From positions 36,928-100,927 of the forward strand of contig JARJFC010000013.1 in the NCBI GenBank assembly GCA_029310945.1: a stretch of DNA of 64,000 bases. The letters are read 5' to 3'. This document shows positions 17,660 to 25,541 of the stretch, in pieces. The translations under genes were made by a program, and so were the position numbers. How positions within the stretch are numbered: the first letter of the stretch is position 1; each line of letters opens with the position of its first letter. The notes below the pieces were generated by a model, which saw only the letters and a program-made list of their open reading frames with translations, was not told the origin of the DNA and searched no databases. This DNA comes from Leptospira sp. 96542. Lineage in GTDB: Bacteria > Spirochaetota > Leptospiria > Leptospirales > Leptospiraceae.

Positions 17660-17675
17660 GACAGGTCGGTCTGTC
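17660..17675. promoter_or_regulatory. palindromic operator, copy 2 (GACAG-N6-CTGTC)
   Basis: GACAG GTCGGT CTGTC with conserved flanks: both copies extend to AGACAG-N6-CTGTCC. It sits 52 bases before the TetR ATG. The spacers of the two copies are unrelated while the arms are identical, which is what a protein-binding site rather than a sequence duplication should show. Confidence 0.7.
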
Positions 17676-17727
17676 CAAAAACCATTATTCACATTGACAA
17701 CCTTTGGTAGTGAGACATTTTGCATCT

Positions 17728-18318
17728 ATGCGAAAATCCCCACGAGAACGAATCCTTTTGGTTGCGAAAGACAAGTTTTACCGCCAAGGTTATTTCCACA
17801 CTGGCATCAACGAAATCATCAAAGAATCAAAAACAGCAAAAGCTACATTTTATGATCACTACCCCTCCAAAACCATTTTGGGAGTTAAGGTAGTCCGAGC
17901 TTATGCAGCTGAGACGTTGTATTGGTTTCGAAGCCTGCTTGTTGGAACGGAATCACCCTCACAATTCATTGACCGATTATGGATTGAAGTGCAAAAACAA
18001 ACTGAGGAAACAAAAGAAGGTTACCAAGGTTGCCCTGTTGCGATATTTTCATGCCAATTTCCCGTCGGTGAAAATCCATTTAGCGATGAATTCAAATCCG
18101 TCATCAAACGTTGGGAAGATTTGATCATTTTTCATTCAGAAAGATGGATCAAAAAAGGACATCTACATAAAAATACAAACCGAAGGGTTTTTGCACAGGA
18201 TGTGATCAATTTGTATGAAGGTGCCCTCATCAATTGGAGGTTGTCTTTGGATACATCTTATATTCAAAGGATGTATGAGGAACTAAAACTGAAAGTAAAA
18301 CGAGAATCTAAAAGATAG
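17728..18318 (+). CDS. TetR family transcriptional regulator
   Basis: About 196 residues from the ATG; a TTG eight codons earlier (17704) is open but less likely. The DNA-binding domain is clear: RERILLVAKDKFYRQGYFHTGINEIIKES followed by the recognition helix region KATFYDHYPSKTILG. The C-terminal ligand domain contains a CPVAIFSCQFP segment similar to the YsiA/AcrR-like TetR_C_33 type. It is divergent from the thioesterase gene and probably represses both genes through the two GACAG-N6-CTGTC sites, releasing them on binding a ligand that may be an acyl-CoA or toxic aliphatic compound (inference). Confidence 0.88.
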   Translation: MRKSPRERILLVAKDKFYRQGYFHTGINEIIKESKTAKATFYDHYPSKTILGVKVVRAYAAETLYWFRSLLVGTESPSQFIDRLWIEVQKQTEETKEGYQGCPVAIFSCQFPVGENPFSDEFKSVIKRWEDLIIFHSERWIKKGHLHKNTNRRVFAQDVINLYEGALINWRLSLDTSYIQRMYEELKLKVKRESKR

Positions 18319-18568
18319 TGCTACTTTCGCAGTTTTTACGGCAAGATGCTTCTAATCCCAAACAAGTACCGACAATGATCGAAAAATCTTGTACACTGTA
18401 CTGCGTATTGCCTGTCCCAAACTTAAAGAGTGCATCGTTCTCTAAAAAACACCGGCCTTCAATCGTAGAACATTTATTACGCTCATAGCAAGCACTCCTC
18501 ATCGAAAAAGGAGCACCACATTGAATACAAAACATTATACCTAAAAAAAACCAAAATGAAAGTTTCAT
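18308..18568 (-). CDS. small cysteine-rich lipoprotein or secreted protein, unknown function
   Basis: An 86-residue protein with a signal-like N-terminus (KLSFWFFLGIMFCIQCGAP) whose cysteines could serve as a spirochaetal lipobox. The mature part has about six more cysteines (CYERNKC, GRC, GTC, SCRKNC), suggesting disulfide bonds in the periplasm or outer surface. I do not recognise a family. It overlaps the stop codon of the UDP-glucose pyrophosphorylase gene by four bases (ATGA), so it is the last gene of that operon, and it ends convergently with the TetR gene with an 11-base overlap. Confidence 0.55.
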   Translation of the reverse strand: MKLSFWFFLGIMFCIQCGAPFSMRSACYERNKCSTIEGRCFLENDALFKFGTGNTQYSVQDFSIIVGTCLGLEASCRKNCESSTIF

Positions 18569-19977
18569 AAATTTACAGTTTCGTTTTCAAAATTGACTCG
18601 TTTTAGGCTTGAGATCTTTCGGAGTTCCGAATTGGGGTTGGTAAAGGTTACTTTCCCTTTTATGGAAACGGGAACATCAAATTCGATTTCACCTTTTACG
18701 ATTAACTCTTCCGCTTGGAGTAAGGATGGGGTTTCTTTGAAGAGAACCTCAAATTGATTTATCTTTTTGTAAAAAGTTTCATCCAAACTCACAAGCACTT
18801 CACCGAGTCCAAGTTTTTTTCTTGCAAGTGACATGGTTAAGGAATAATCTTCGTTCAAACTGTAAGCATCGGAACGACGTACCAAATAATCCTCTGTTTT
18901 TTTAACCGGAGAAAACCTGTCACGAGGGATGATGATACCTTTGAACTTTTGGAAATTGCCAACCGCACTCCCCATGGCTGTCTCCAGTTGGATGATATGC
19001 CTATTTTCTACTACCTTTGGGTTGACAATGAGTGAAAGTGAAAAATTACCTTTTGAGAACCTTTCCTTTAATGCACGTAAGTTGATCCAAAGATTGTTCG
19101 TCGAAAAAGTTCTGAACTTACCGAGTCCACTAAACTCTCGTTCATGTTCCTTCGGGACTTGTGCCGTTTCCAAAAGTTCATACTGAATGAATTTACCCGC
19201 AACCGTTTTGCGGTAGATGGCGCCACCTTTTTTGTCTGCCAAAGTTTTTGGAGTCATTTCCATAGCAAAATGGATTTGTTCATTCAAAAGGAAGGACACA
19301 ATGTTCGGACTAATGGTTGCCCCCAAATTATCCCCATTGGATAAAAATGCGATTTCATAACCTTTGTCTAAGAGTTCATCCAAAATCCCATCTTCCATCA
19401 TTGTAAAATAAATATCTCCATGACCAGGAGGGCACCACTCATCGAGAGGGTTTTTGCACTGGATCGGAGAAAATGTTTTAGAATCAAGCCTTGGCACCTT
19501 ATGTTGTAAAAAACTCAAAGGTAAGTTTTGTTTGAAACCATGTTTTTTTAGTTCATCCAATGAATCTTTCTGCGTGTTATACGAATCCATGAGCAAAAGG
19601 GGTACATCAATTTTATACAAATTCCGAAAGTATTCAATTTGTTTGGCCATGACTGCAAGAAAGGACAACCCATTCTTTATGGGGATAAGGGATTTGGCTT
19701 TTTCCAAACCCATACTGGTTCCAAGACCACCATTCAGTTTGATCACAACTAACTTTGATAAAAGGTTGGGATCGGCGGGATAGGAAGAAAGGATGGATTC
19801 AAAACTGATTTCATCTTCCTTCGGGTCTAAATCACCCACTTCTACCCAATTGACAATGCCCGTTTCACCATTGCGAACTGAATCTATTTTCAAGAGAAAA
19901 TCAGAAATGAAAGCGTCACTCAGGCCTGCCGATTTCATTTTTTCTCTGGTGAGGGTGCTTGCTTCTGTTTGGTCCAT
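18565..19977 (-). CDS. UTP--glucose-1-phosphate uridylyltransferase, eukaryote-like UDPGP family
   Basis: About 470 residues. It has the UDPGP nucleotide-binding loop KLNGGLGTSMGLEKAKSLI, the sugar-site LLLMDSYNT, PPGHGDIYFTM and FLSNGDNLGA, and a C-terminal left-handed beta-helix-like tail (EFDVPVSIKGKVTF). This is the family of eukaryotic UGP2 rather than the bacterial GalU family. It makes UDP-glucose from UTP and glucose-1-phosphate for polysaccharide and glycolipid synthesis. The ATG was chosen because AAGGAAAAT precedes it; the open frame upstream belongs to the neighbour's coding sequence. It lies in a three-gene operon between two secreted-protein genes. Confidence 0.9.
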   Translation of the reverse strand: MDQTEASTLTREKMKSAGLSDAFISDFLLKIDSVRNGETGIVNWVEVGDLDPKEDEISFESILSSYPADPNLLSKLVVIKLNGGLGTSMGLEKAKSLIPIKNGLSFLAVMAKQIEYFRNLYKIDVPLLLMDSYNTQKDSLDELKKHGFKQNLPLSFLQHKVPRLDSKTFSPIQCKNPLDEWCPPGHGDIYFTMMEDGILDELLDKGYEIAFLSNGDNLGATISPNIVSFLLNEQIHFAMEMTPKTLADKKGGAIYRKTVAGKFIQYELLETAQVPKEHEREFSGLGKFRTFSTNNLWINLRALKERFSKGNFSLSLIVNPKVVENRHIIQLETAMGSAVGNFQKFKGIIIPRDRFSPVKKTEDYLVRRSDAYSLNEDYSLTMSLARKKLGLGEVLVSLDETFYKKINQFEVLFKETPSLLQAEELIVKGEIEFDVPVSIKGKVTFTNPNSELRKISSLKRVNFENETVNL

Positions 19978-19978
19978 A

Positions 19979-20347
19979 TTATTTTCCTTCGTTTGGTTCA
20001 CCCAGTTCGATCCTATGTTTTTCTGCCAAAACAGGATTCCACAAAAAATAGAGGACAAGCTTTCGACCCTCTTCCATTGCAATGGGAGTGACACCTTCCC
20101 TTCGGTATTTCGGCATGAAAATTTCGAAATTGTATTGGAAATAAGTTCCTGATTTGCGAACTGTCTGGCGGATGCCTTGTTTCAAAGGATCTTTTTTGGT
20201 GATATTCTTAAAAGGCAAAGGATACTTCGTTTCCCAAACACGAACCAGCTCCTTTGCTGCCTCATCATAGGTCCCTGGTGCGGCCTTCATCAAAGAAGGG
20301 GTGATCAAAATCAGAAAAAGTATGGGATAATAACACGAACGAAACAT
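19979..20347 (-). CDS. small secreted protein of unknown function
   Basis: A 122-residue protein with a clear signal peptide (SCYYPILFLILITPSLMKAAPG, cleavage probably after KAA). The mature domain starts TYDEAAKELVRVWETKYP and has mixed strand and helix character with YFQYNFEIFMPKYRREG. No family recognised. Its stop is one base before the start of the UDP-glucose pyrophosphorylase gene, so it is the first gene of that operon. Confidence 0.65.
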   Translation of the reverse strand: MFRSCYYPILFLILITPSLMKAAPGTYDEAAKELVRVWETKYPLPFKNITKKDPLKQGIRQTVRKSGTYFQYNFEIFMPKYRREGVTPIAMEEGRKLVLYFLWNPVLAEKHRIELGEPNEGK

Positions 20348-20461
20348 AGTTTCCTTAGGAAGTCAATCATACCAAGGTACGGCGAGAGGTCAATTCAGGA
20401 ATTCTCTCGGCAGATTTGATTTTCCTAGACAAGAATGGTGGCGGGGAGAATCCTCTAATCT

Positions 20462-21295
20462 ATGTTTCGATTCTTAGAATATCTGGAACGATTTTGGGCC
20501 TACCTTTCTTTCTATTTCCCTGGTCATAGTGAAGTGGAAGATTGTCGTACAAAAAATATTTTGATTGTACCTGGCCACCAAGCAGGCAAATCTTTTTACA
20601 AACGTTTAAAAGCCAATTTGGACAATTTAGGTTTTCGGGTGGGGGTACTCTCAACCATCCGCAATCCCAATTCGCTGGAAGAATCGGTACTTTACTTAGC
20701 CAAACAGATTTTGACTGCCCCTGATGAAGTGACCCTGATTGCACACAATACAGGGGGTTTACTTGCTCTCATCCTTCCTGATGAAGCAAGGAGGAAGGTG
20801 AAACGCCTCATCACATTGGGCACACCCTTTCATGGATCCGATGCATTTTCAAACACGCGCATGACATATTGGGCCTATGAGTCAGATTGGGTGAAACAAA
20901 ATTATAAAAATGCATTGTTTTTTCCTCTCTTCCAACCTCTATCTGCCATTGAAGATTTTACCTTCACCCCACAAGAAAGTACAGAGTTTGGGCAAGGGAG
21001 AGACCTATGGTTTGACATTCCAGGCAATTATAATTTGGTGAGAAGAAACGAAAACCTAAGAACCTTACGCGAGTTTTTAGGAACCCCCAAAGACCCAACC
21101 AACTTACAACCTCCAAAGGCTAACTTGGATTTTGCGGCACCAAAAAAAATTGAAGTGGATTTTTCAAAATACGAACCATCGGTGTATAAAAAATCCCAAT
21201 CCAAACTTGCAAAGAAAAAAGCGCCGGTTGGAAAACCAAAAGCCAAAACTGCAAAGAAAAAATCCAAACCTGCAAAGAAAAAACGTAAATTTTGA
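20462..21295 (+). CDS. lipase-like alpha/beta-hydrolase with substituted nucleophile and basic Lys/Ala tail
   Basis: A 277-residue protein. Residues 30-130 show an alpha/beta-hydrolase core: NILIVPGHQAGKSFYKRL (first strand and oxyanion loop), then TLIAHNTGGLLALI, which aligns with the nucleophile elbow GHSxGG. The Ser is replaced by Asn96, while RLITLGTPFHGSDAF, a typical lipase segment, is intact. A canonical Ser hydrolase mechanism is therefore unlikely. The last 45 residues are a Lys/Ala/Pro tail with repeated AKKK units, like histone H1 or bacterial KU/HU tails, which could bind nucleic acid or anionic lipid. Function unknown. Confidence 0.6.
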   Translation: MFRFLEYLERFWAYLSFYFPGHSEVEDCRTKNILIVPGHQAGKSFYKRLKANLDNLGFRVGVLSTIRNPNSLEESVLYLAKQILTAPDEVTLIAHNTGGLLALILPDEARRKVKRLITLGTPFHGSDAFSNTRMTYWAYESDWVKQNYKNALFFPLFQPLSAIEDFTFTPQESTEFGQGRDLWFDIPGNYNLVRRNENLRTLREFLGTPKDPTNLQPPKANLDFAAPKKIEVDFSKYEPSVYKKSQSKLAKKKAPVGKPKAKTAKKKSKPAKKKRKF

Positions 21296-21297
21296 CA

Positions 21298-21316
21298 CTG
21301 CCCACAGAATGGGCAG
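21298..21316. terminator. hairpin between convergent genes
   Basis: CTGCCCA (21298-21304) pairs perfectly with TGGGCAG (21310-21316) around a 5-base loop. It starts three bases after the lipase-like stop and lies before the 3' end of the convergent copper-protein gene, so it may terminate both. Neither side has a long T-run; ATTTT precedes it on the plus strand and so follows it in the minus direction. Confidence 0.5.
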
Positions 21317-21335
21317 CGGCTTAAAAGTTTTATGA

Positions 21336-21785
21336 TTAAACTTTTTTCATCTCCTTTGCACAAGCCAAACAACTCTCCATACAGTCCTTACAAACTGCAT
21401 GGTGGTTTGCATGTTTTTCACAAACCTTAGCACAGGCTTCACAAACCTCAGCGCACAAACTGGCTAATTTTTTTGTGTATTTAGAAGACTGGCTCGCTAA
21501 GCTTATGAAAGAATCACAAAGGGCAATTACTTCTTTTGTGCTTTCGGCGCAAGTTGCTAAACTTTTATCACCTTTCCCGAGTTCTACGATGCAATGACTC
21601 AGGCAAATTTCCGCTGCCAATTTACAATGAATGGCGCTCATCATCACTTTTGCATACTTTGACTTAGAAGTGGATGTTGTGGGCATCACACCATGGTTGG
21701 AATGGTCTTCAGCAGAGAGAGTGGAAAAGATACCGGATAAAGCAACGGCTGTTGTTGCGGATTGTACAAATTCTTTACGGTTCAT
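21336..21785 (-). CDS. cysteine-rich four-helix copper-storage-like protein (Csp/DUF326)
   Basis: A 149-residue protein with an N-terminal export signal (RKEFVQSATTAVALSGIFSTLSA, with a Tat-like start but Arg-Lys rather than Arg-Arg). The rest is four amphipathic helices with 13 cysteines and several histidines, in patterns such as CLSHC, CAEVCEACAKVC and CKDCMESCLAC. This matches the Csp family, in which Cys side chains facing the bundle core bind many Cu(I) ions. It would store or detoxify copper outside the cytoplasm, useful for the cbb3 oxidase encoded elsewhere in this window. AAAAGGA precedes the ATG. Confidence 0.85.
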   Translation of the reverse strand: MNRKEFVQSATTAVALSGIFSTLSAEDHSNHGVMPTTSTSKSKYAKVMMSAIHCKLAAEICLSHCIVELGKGDKSLATCAESTKEVIALCDSFISLASQSSKYTKKLASLCAEVCEACAKVCEKHANHHAVCKDCMESCLACAKEMKKV

Positions 21786-21827
21786 ATAAAATTCCTTTTA
21801 AATAAAAATTGGTATAATGATGATAAT

Positions 21828-21839
21828 GATCAATTGATC
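21828..21839. promoter_or_regulatory. 12-base perfect palindrome upstream of the copper-storage-like gene
   Basis: GATCAATTGATC reads the same on both strands, 43-54 bases upstream of the Csp ATG and adjoining ATAATGATGATAATGAT. It lies in a 90-base gap that must hold any promoter specific to the Csp gene. It could be a regulator site, but a 12-base A/T-rich palindrome may also be chance. Confidence 0.3.
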
Positions 21840-21875
21840 GTAAGAAAGATTGGGCTGGGAAGTGCCCTACCCGTA

Positions 21876-22274
21876 TCAGATCAAAAGACGAATGGTTTTT
21901 AAGTGTAAGATGTCAGGTGGGGGTGAACCCGCAAAAAAGACAGTGCCCAAAACAACGAGTGTTCTTGGGGAACGTGATGGTTCCAATGTTGGTAACAATA
22001 CAACGGAACTCTCCATGATAAATTTGGAGAGTGAAACTTCGGATTGAACCAACTCATCGAAGGACATGGGGCAAACACAAGTGCCAGCTTTTGGTAAAGG
22101 AGTGGATTTTGCTTCAGACGGAATGTTTGCGTTTTCTGCATTGTGGCAACTTGGCAAAGAAACTCCCGAAACTTCTGGTTGGAAGAACCCAGAACAAAAC
22201 GAGAATAAGGAAGACCTACAACCAACGAAGGTCAAAAACAAAACAAGCAGGATGTACGCATATCGCTGTCTCAT
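21876..22274 (-). CDS. putative lipoprotein with Cys motifs, unknown
   Basis: A 132-residue protein. The N-terminal YILLVLFLTFVGCRSS looks like a lipoprotein signal with Cys19 as the modified residue. The middle has paired cysteines (LPSCHNAE, then TCVCPMSFDELV), and a hydrophobic stretch (VLGTVFFAGSPPP) lies near the C-terminus. The composition and position, just upstream of the copper-storage-like gene on the same strand, recall small metal-associated membrane proteins (DUF2946-like), but I cannot place it with certainty. It begins 30 bases after the TraB gene ends. Confidence 0.5.
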   Translation of the reverse strand: MRQRYAYILLVLFLTFVGCRSSLFSFCSGFFQPEVSGVSLPSCHNAENANIPSEAKSTPLPKAGTCVCPMSFDELVQSEVSLSKFIMESSVVLLPTLEPSRSPRTLVVLGTVFFAGSPPPDILHLKTIRLLI

Positions 22275-22304
22275 TGATTCTATATCCTTAGACCAAAACC
22301 ATTC

Positions 22305-23537
22305 CTAAAAGATCGACCCGAGCCCTTTTCCTGCAACAATAAATGTGCCAATTGTAGAACCAAACTGGGGCAAAAAGAAAACCAAAAATATATGCAAAAC
22401 TCGATTTTTCCAAAAACCTCGGAAGGTTTCTGAATCGTCCGCAATTTTTTCAAAATCTTCTGCAAGGGGTTTACGCAAATAGGATTCAGACAGTGCACTC
22501 ACCCAACCCGCTTTGAAGATTGGTACAAACGTTCCAACAGGGGCTGTGACAAAAGCGAGTAAAATCGAAACAGGGTGTGCCAATGCAAGTAAGGCACCCA
22601 GGGCAGCAAGCCCACCTTTGATAAAAATCAATTTGTAAACAATGTCAAGTCCCGCCTCTCCACCTTGGCTCCAAGTCAAATAACCAATGAGTGAAGCAAA
22701 AAACAGAGGATAGGCGATTACACTGAAATTGTCCCAAACACTTTTTTTGGGAACGGTTTCCAAAGGAGTTAAATCCCTCGGAGTAGAGATATGTTGTGCA
22801 ATGCCTGCAAGGTGGCCTGCCCCTACAACGGCAACAACCGATTTTGGAGCTTCACCAGTGGAGGGATCCGCCGTCCTTCTGATTTTCTCCGCAAGGTATT
22901 CATTCCTCTCATCGATGATGACACTCTTTATGGATTCATATTTTTTTGGGATTTGCGAAAATAAATCCTTCAAAACATCGTCTGATTTCATTTCTTCTAT
23001 TTTTTCGGTGGAAACATCTTCCTTCACAATGAGGGAAGTGAGAAGAGCACTGAACAAATACGTTTTGGAGAAAAAACTCACATTCCCCCAGGATCGTTTC
23101 AGAGTGGTTTGGATTTCGCGGTCAACAGGAATTACAGGAATGTCTGACTTTCGGCCAAGCTCAATGGCTTTACGCATTTCATCACCTGGTTTGATGTCTT
23201 TTGTGCCAATCTTCTTTTGGAACGAGGATAAAATGAGGCTGGATAATAATAACCACATCTTTCTTTCTTTAAAAACTTTGAAGATGTCTAATTTTTTCAA
23301 ATAGTCTGGGTCTTCGACTGACTTCATCCTTGATTCGCAAAGTTCGATACAAATGGCATCCGGCTGGATTTCTTGGATCATTCGGTCGACTTCTTCAACG
23401 CTTTTTTGCGATACATGAGCTGTCCCCAGGATATGGACGTCTGTTTCGCCAATTTTTGTAAAGATGTATGGCTCTGTGGTTTCAAAACCTTTTTCTGTTG
23501 TTTTTCTGATGGAATCTGATTTTTTGATTGGACGCAT
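22305..23537 (-). CDS. TraB/PrgY family membrane protein
   Basis: A 410-residue protein. The N-terminal domain has the TraB signature: VHILGTAHVSQKSVEEV, IQPDAICIELCESRM, PVIPVDREIQTTLKR and VAVVGAGHLAGI. This domain belongs to the GumN/TIKI superfamily of putative metalloproteases built around GxxH and ExxxR motifs. The C-terminal third has three to four transmembrane helices rich in Gly and Ala (GLAALGALLALAHPVSILLAF). Enterococcal TraB/PrgY reduces peptide pheromone activity; the role in spirochaetes is unknown. It is divergent from cheD with a 60-base gap. Confidence 0.85.
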   Translation of the reverse strand: MRPIKKSDSIRKTTEKGFETTEPYIFTKIGETDVHILGTAHVSQKSVEEVDRMIQEIQPDAICIELCESRMKSVEDPDYLKKLDIFKVFKERKMWLLLSSLILSSFQKKIGTKDIKPGDEMRKAIELGRKSDIPVIPVDREIQTTLKRSWGNVSFFSKTYLFSALLTSLIVKEDVSTEKIEEMKSDDVLKDLFSQIPKKYESIKSVIIDERNEYLAEKIRRTADPSTGEAPKSVVAVVGAGHLAGIAQHISTPRDLTPLETVPKKSVWDNFSVIAYPLFFASLIGYLTWSQGGEAGLDIVYKLIFIKGGLAALGALLALAHPVSILLAFVTAPVGTFVPIFKAGWVSALSESYLRKPLAEDFEKIADDSETFRGFWKNRVLHIFLVFFLPQFGSTIGTFIVAGKGLGSIF

Positions 23538-23597
23538 AAGGAATGATTTCTATCTTTTATACCTAAGAAACGTAGCCGTTCCCAAGAAACAAGTAGA

Positions 23598-24101
23598 ATG
23601 TCTATCAAACAAAAAATCATCAACGTGGGGATTGCGGACATAAAAGTGGGCAAAGACACGGAAATACTCCGCACCACCCTCGGTTCCTGCATCGGTATCG
23701 TATTGTACGATCCCGAACAAAAAATCGGCGCCATTTCTCATATCATGCTTGCAAAAGACCCTACAGGCAAGGACGTGAGTAAGTTTCCGCACAAATATGG
23801 AGAGTCTGCTCTCCCCCTTCTCATTGCCATGATGAAGGAAAATGGATCTAGTGTTGGGCAATTCAGTTGCCGCATGTTCGGCGGTGCTTCTATGTTCAAA
23901 GGGATCAACTCACAATTTTTACAAAATATTGGGGAACAAAACATCGCAATCGTCAGAAAGTTTATGGAAGATCTAAAAATTCCGATTATTGTGGAAGACG
24001 TTGCTGGGAATGATGGTCGTACAATCAGCCTTTATTGCGATGATGGGCGTGTGTTGTTGAAAAAAGCAGGTATGGAAAAATACCTTTATAAGGTGCGTTA
24101 G
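23598..24101 (+). CDS. cheD: CheD chemoreceptor glutamine deamidase
   Basis: A 167-residue protein with the CheD core: [31 protein letters not shown], which supplies the catalytic Thr, Cys and His, and later [10 protein letters not shown] and [20 protein letters not shown]. CheD deamidates specific glutamines in chemotaxis receptors and interacts with CheC-type phosphatases, tuning the chemotaxis response in the cytoplasm. It starts with ATG. An HDOD gene begins six bases after its stop. Confidence 0.93.
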   Translation: MSIKQKIINVGIADIKVGKDTEILRTTLGSCIGIVLYDPEQKIGAISHIMLAKDPTGKDVSKFPHKYGESALPLLIAMMKENGSSVGQFSCRMFGGASMFKGINSQFLQNIGEQNIAIVRKFMEDLKIPIIVEDVAGNDGRTISLYCDDGRVLLKKAGMEKYLYKVR

Positions 24102-24107
24102 GCGAGT

Positions 24108-24962
24108 ATGTTAAAAGCTAAAGTCGACGAAATACTACAAGATGTAAACAGACTCCCAGCGATTTCATCAGTTGTATCCAAGGTATTGGAAAAACTAAAC
24201 AAACCTGATGTTAATATTTCTGATTTGGCACAGGAGATTTCCAAAGATCCCGCCATCACTGCATCTGTCATAAAAATTTCTAACTCTGCCTATTACCGTG
24301 CTTCCAAACCCATTCGTACAGTACAAGAAGCACTCATGACATTAGGAACAAAAACGGTCAAAGAAATTGTGTTACTTACAGCCGCTAGGGGGATTTTATC
24401 ACAAGACCTCAATAGTTACCAATTGGAAGCTGCCCAACTTTGGACATCCTCTCTCCTTGTCGCAGAGTTATCGAGTAAAATCATCCAACATAAAAAGCTA
24501 AAAATTGACAAAGACCTGGCCTTCACTTCAGGGCTACTTTGTAATGTGGGTAAAATTGTCCTCGCACAATTTTTTGCCCCAGTGATGATGCAATTAAAAA
24601 CCGATCTAAAAGACAACCAAGACCCATTTCCACTTTTGGAAAAAAAATACTTTGGTTACACACATATGGAAATTTCGGAAAAACTCCTCACACGTTGGAA
24701 TTTTCCGGATGAACTCGTGGATGTGGTGGCACATTATTTAGATCCTGACCAATCGAAGGTCAATCCCCTGCTCACAAGTGTGATTCATATTGCAAGTATT
24801 CTCATTGTTGTGTCTGGGATTGGGATTGATATTGGTGGGGAATCGGTACCAATCTCTCCATTTGCTTTGCAACAAACGGGCATTACTGATCAGGACATTG
24901 AAACCTATTTCGTCCACATCCCTGATCTGCAAGCAGGTTTGGCCGATTTACTGAATGTTTGA
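24108..24962 (+). CDS. HDOD domain signalling protein
   Basis: A 284-residue single-domain HDOD protein. Typical segments are VNRLPAISSVVSKVLEKLNKPDVNISDLAQEI, ITASVIKISNSAYYRASKPI and LMTLGTKTVKEIVLL. HDOD domains resemble HD phosphohydrolases but lack the metal-binding pair; they act as protein-interaction platforms in motility, biofilm and stress signalling. Its place six bases behind cheD suggests a part in motility control. Confidence 0.9.
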   Translation: MLKAKVDEILQDVNRLPAISSVVSKVLEKLNKPDVNISDLAQEISKDPAITASVIKISNSAYYRASKPIRTVQEALMTLGTKTVKEIVLLTAARGILSQDLNSYQLEAAQLWTSSLLVAELSSKIIQHKKLKIDKDLAFTSGLLCNVGKIVLAQFFAPVMMQLKTDLKDNQDPFPLLEKKYFGYTHMEISEKLLTRWNFPDELVDVVAHYLDPDQSKVNPLLTSVIHIASILIVVSGIGIDIGGESVPISPFALQQTGITDQDIETYFVHIPDLQAGLADLLNV

Positions 24963-24986
24963 TCAAAACTTTTTTACAAATTAGTT

Positions 24987-25529
24987 ATGAATATCATTTT
25001 GATCGGAGCAAGGGGTGCTGGGAAATCGAAGATCTCCCGGTCGCTTGCTAAAAAAATCCCCTTCCCTGTTGTTTCCACCGATTCGACTGCCGTTTACGAA
25101 GCGGGGGGTTTGCCAATTCCAAAATTTGTAGAAAAAAATGGTTGGGAAAAATTTAGAAATTTAGAATATTCTATTTTAGAAAAACTAAAAAATGCAGATG
25201 GCATCATTGTAGATTGTGGTGGGGGCATCCTTTTTGATTTGAATGAAGAGGGGCAAGAAATTTTAAGCCATCGTAAACTGGAAATTTTACGAAACTTAGG
25301 TAAAATTGTTTATTTAGAACGAGAAACAAACGAACTCATCGAAAAAGTAAAAGGGGATGCGACAAGACCCGATCTTTCCAAACTCAATTCCTATAAATCC
25401 ATTTTAGAAAAACGAATCCCTTATTACGAAGAAGCTGCTCACTACAAAATCAACCTGAGTAAAAAATCCAAAGAAGAGGCAGTGGAATCCATTATCAAAT
25501 GGTTGGGATTGGTAACAGAAGACAAATAA
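24987..25529 (+). CDS. aroK: shikimate kinase
   Basis: A 180-residue P-loop kinase: Walker A GARGAGKSKIS (residues 8-18), STDS with the Asp that binds shikimate, FRNLE with the substrate-binding Arg, the DCGGGI turn, and GDATRPDL in the lid. It phosphorylates the 3-hydroxyl of shikimate on the way to chorismate. It is slightly longer than E. coli AroK and diverges in the first substrate loop (KKIPFPVVSTDS instead of the usual FxDSD), so a relative with another substrate is possible. It is 24 bases after the HDOD gene. Confidence 0.82.
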   Translation: MNIILIGARGAGKSKISRSLAKKIPFPVVSTDSTAVYEAGGLPIPKFVEKNGWEKFRNLEYSILEKLKNADGIIVDCGGGILFDLNEEGQEILSHRKLEILRNLGKIVYLERETNELIEKVKGDATRPDLSKLNSYKSILEKRIPYYEEAAHYKINLSKKSKEEAVESIIKWLGLVTEDK

Positions 25530-25541
25530 ACCACCAATTTT

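Noticed and set aside
21190..21290. Possible DNA repeat array in the AKKK-encoding end of the lipase-like gene
   Set aside because: The similarity follows from repeated Lys/Ala/Pro codons; units are not exact and no spacer structure exists, so it is not a CRISPR or tandem array.
22729..23304. 191-codon plus-strand open frame opposite traB
   Set aside because: The minus strand encodes conserved TraB motifs across this stretch; the plus frame has none.
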